Shown: piece after piece, positions 63,010 to 64,000 of the stretch | Layout: each line of letters begins with the position of its first letter | Numbering within the stretch: the first letter of the stretch is position 1 | DNA from: Pandoraea anapnoica | GTDB taxonomy: Bacteria > Pseudomonadota > Gammaproteobacteria > Burkholderiales > Burkholderiaceae | Direction of reading: 5' to 3' | DNA: 64,000 bases | Assembly (NCBI RefSeq): GCF_902459765.1 | Contig: NZ_CABPSP010000002.1 | Span: 372,001 to 436,000 of the forward strand | Made by a program: the position numbers and the translations under genes | Notes under the pieces: model-generated | Told to the model about the DNA's origin: nothing | Seen by the model: only the letters and a program-made list of their open reading frames with translations | Database searches by the model: none

Positions 63010-64000
63010 CGCGCGCCTCCTCGGGAATGGCGGCGACATTTTCGTCGAATAACATCGGGGCAATCGGAATCGGTTTGATGGGCGCCTGCGCACGCAGCCG
63101 CCCCACTTGCGCATACGTCTGTCCGCTGGCATCGGCCAGCACATGACACGCCGCTTCGCCGCACATGCGCCCCTGACAGCGACCCATGCCCACACGGGTG
63201 AGCGCCTTCAGGCGGTTGATTTCGGTGACACCGTCCTGACGAATGCACTCGCGCAACGTGCCTGCACTGACCTCCTCGCAACGGCAGACGAGCATGTCGT
63301 CGGGCCACTGCGCGGCAGGATCTTTCGGCAGCGCAAAAGCCTGCTCGATGCCTTCGCGAAAACGACGGATGCTCGCGAGCTTGCGCTCGATGGTCGCGGC
63401 GTCCGGCATGGACGGGGCCGCAACGCCAAGGTCTTCGAGTAACGCCAGCGCTGCGCGACGGCCTGCGAGTTCGGCGGCGTCTGCCCCCGCGATGCCCGCA
63501 CCGTCGCCTGCGAGATAGATGCCGGGTTGCGAGCTGCGTCCGGCGGCGTCGCGCTCGGGCAGCCAGCATCGGTTGAGATCGTCGAACACGAAACGGCAGC
63601 CTGCGAGATCGGCCAGTTGCGTCTCCGGTCGCAGGCCGAAACCCAGACCGACGGCGTTGCATTCGACGCTCGACTCGCGACCGTTGTGCTGCCAGCGAAT
63701 CGCGCGCACACCAGCCGTGCCGTCGATGCCTTCGAGCGTCACGCCGTATTCGACGCGCACGCCACGCGAACGCAGCCATCCCAGGTAATAGACGCCTTTG
63801 GCAAACGTCGAAGGCTGACTCAGCAGACGCGGCGCGGCCTTCGCTTGTTCCACAAACGGGCTGGTATCGAGCACGGCGACGACATTCGCACCGGCTTTCG
63901 CATATTGATACGCCACGAGATACAGCAGCGGCCCGGTGCCCGCGAACACAACGCGCTCGCCAATGGCACAGCCCTGCGCCTTGAGCGCGACCTGTGCGCC
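63002..64000 (-). CDS. HcnB/OoxA-like oxidoreductase subunit with BFD [2Fe-2S] domain (partial)
   Basis: The C-terminal about 332 codons; the start lies beyond 64000. FAD/NAD(P) fold: VVFAGTGPLLYLVAYQYAKA, GLGFGLRPETQLADLAGC, GIYLAGDGAGIAGADAAELA, then a BFD-type 2Fe-2S domain with CRCEEVSAGTLRECI and GMGRCQGRMCGEA (ligands CxC and CX4C). Matches the alpha subunit of HcnBC/octopine-type oxidases. Probably passes electrons from the DAO subunit. First visible gene of an operon with the DAO subunit and the binding protein. Confidence 0.9.
   Translation of the reverse strand, partial: GAQVALKAQGCAIGERVVFAGTGPLLYLVAYQYAKAGANVVAVLDTSPFVEQAKAAPRLLSQPSTFAKGVYYLGWLRSRGVRVEYGVTLEGIDGTAGVRAIRWQHNGRESSVECNAVGLGFGLRPETQLADLAGCRFVFDDLNRCWLPERDAAGRSSQPGIYLAGDGAGIAGADAAELAGRRAALALLEDLGVAAPSMPDAATIERKLASIRRFREGIEQAFALPKDPAAQWPDDMLVCRCEEVSAGTLRECIRQDGVTEINRLKALTRVGMGRCQGRMCGEAACHVLADASGQTYAQVGRLRAQAPIKPIPIAPMLFDENVAAIPEEARDE

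Overview
The window is a high-GC chromosomal segment of a betaproteobacterium of the Burkholderiaceae. Gene content and protein flavour (DUF2968 protein, odhA-odhB-lpd next to zapE, DUF2849-fused sulfite reductase next to a DUF934 gene, Burkholderia-style Tad locus) fit Burkholderia/Pandoraea-type genomes, with Pandoraea a reasonable but unproven guess. Nearly all coding sequence is core-like. No integrase, transposase, CRISPR array or rRNA was seen. One tRNA (Pro, GGG) is present.

Layout. 1-2.3 kb: partial potassium permease Kup and a DUF2968 secreted protein, both on the minus strand. 2.6-17.3 kb: a complete Tad (tight adherence, Flp type IVc pilus) operon on the minus strand, running from two Flp pilins through prepilin peptidase, TadE, CpaB, secretin, TadZ, TadA ATPase, TadB, TadC, TadD, a DUF3613-like protein and TadG to a sigma-54 activator. 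17.3-18.2 kb: an unusual AT-rich ~1 kb divergent region with two sigma-54-type promoters, a palindrome and an array of GTTAC/GTAAC pentamers. 18.2-24.0 kb: a plus-strand cluster of three paralogous glycine-rich lipoproteins (the so-called collagen-like family), a small leading ORF and a MarR regulator, followed by a GHSLGG lipase-like protein (24.3-25.7 kb). 25.8-29.4 kb: two DUF2147 paralogues, a DUF2939-like protein, a small secreted protein and ZapE. 29.5-35.2 kb: the 2-oxoglutarate dehydrogenase operon odhA-odhB-lpd. 35.8-39.4 kb: NADPH sulfite reductase cysJ-cysI, with cysJ frameshifted at a C7 tract. 39.5-49 kb: a lipoprotein, a chemoreceptor, a small TPR protein, a LysE exporter, PBP1a, azlC-azlD and gshA. 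49-54 kb: a TauE/SafE permease, an acyl-CoA synthetase, tRNA-Pro, a low-GC acyltransferase, a hypothetical gene and an EAL-domain remnant. 54.4-57.4 kb: a second sulfite/nitrite reductase with its DUF934 partner, and a small protein behind a canonical LexA box. 57.4-64 kb: a small secreted protein, a GGDEF cyclase, a DUF1275 membrane protein, a BLUF photoreceptor and a three-gene operon for an HcnB/HcnC-like amine oxidase plus a PotD-like binding protein (last gene cut by the window end).

The most notable theme is surface structure: the Tad operon carries a sigma-54 activator at its distal end, and the divergently oriented lipoprotein cluster has a textbook sigma-54 promoter with a perfect palindrome about 130 bp upstream of the expected start. 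This suggests, but does not prove, that pilus and lipoproteins form one regulated adhesion module. A second theme is sulfur assimilation with two alternative sulfite reductases, one of which appears broken at a homopolymer.
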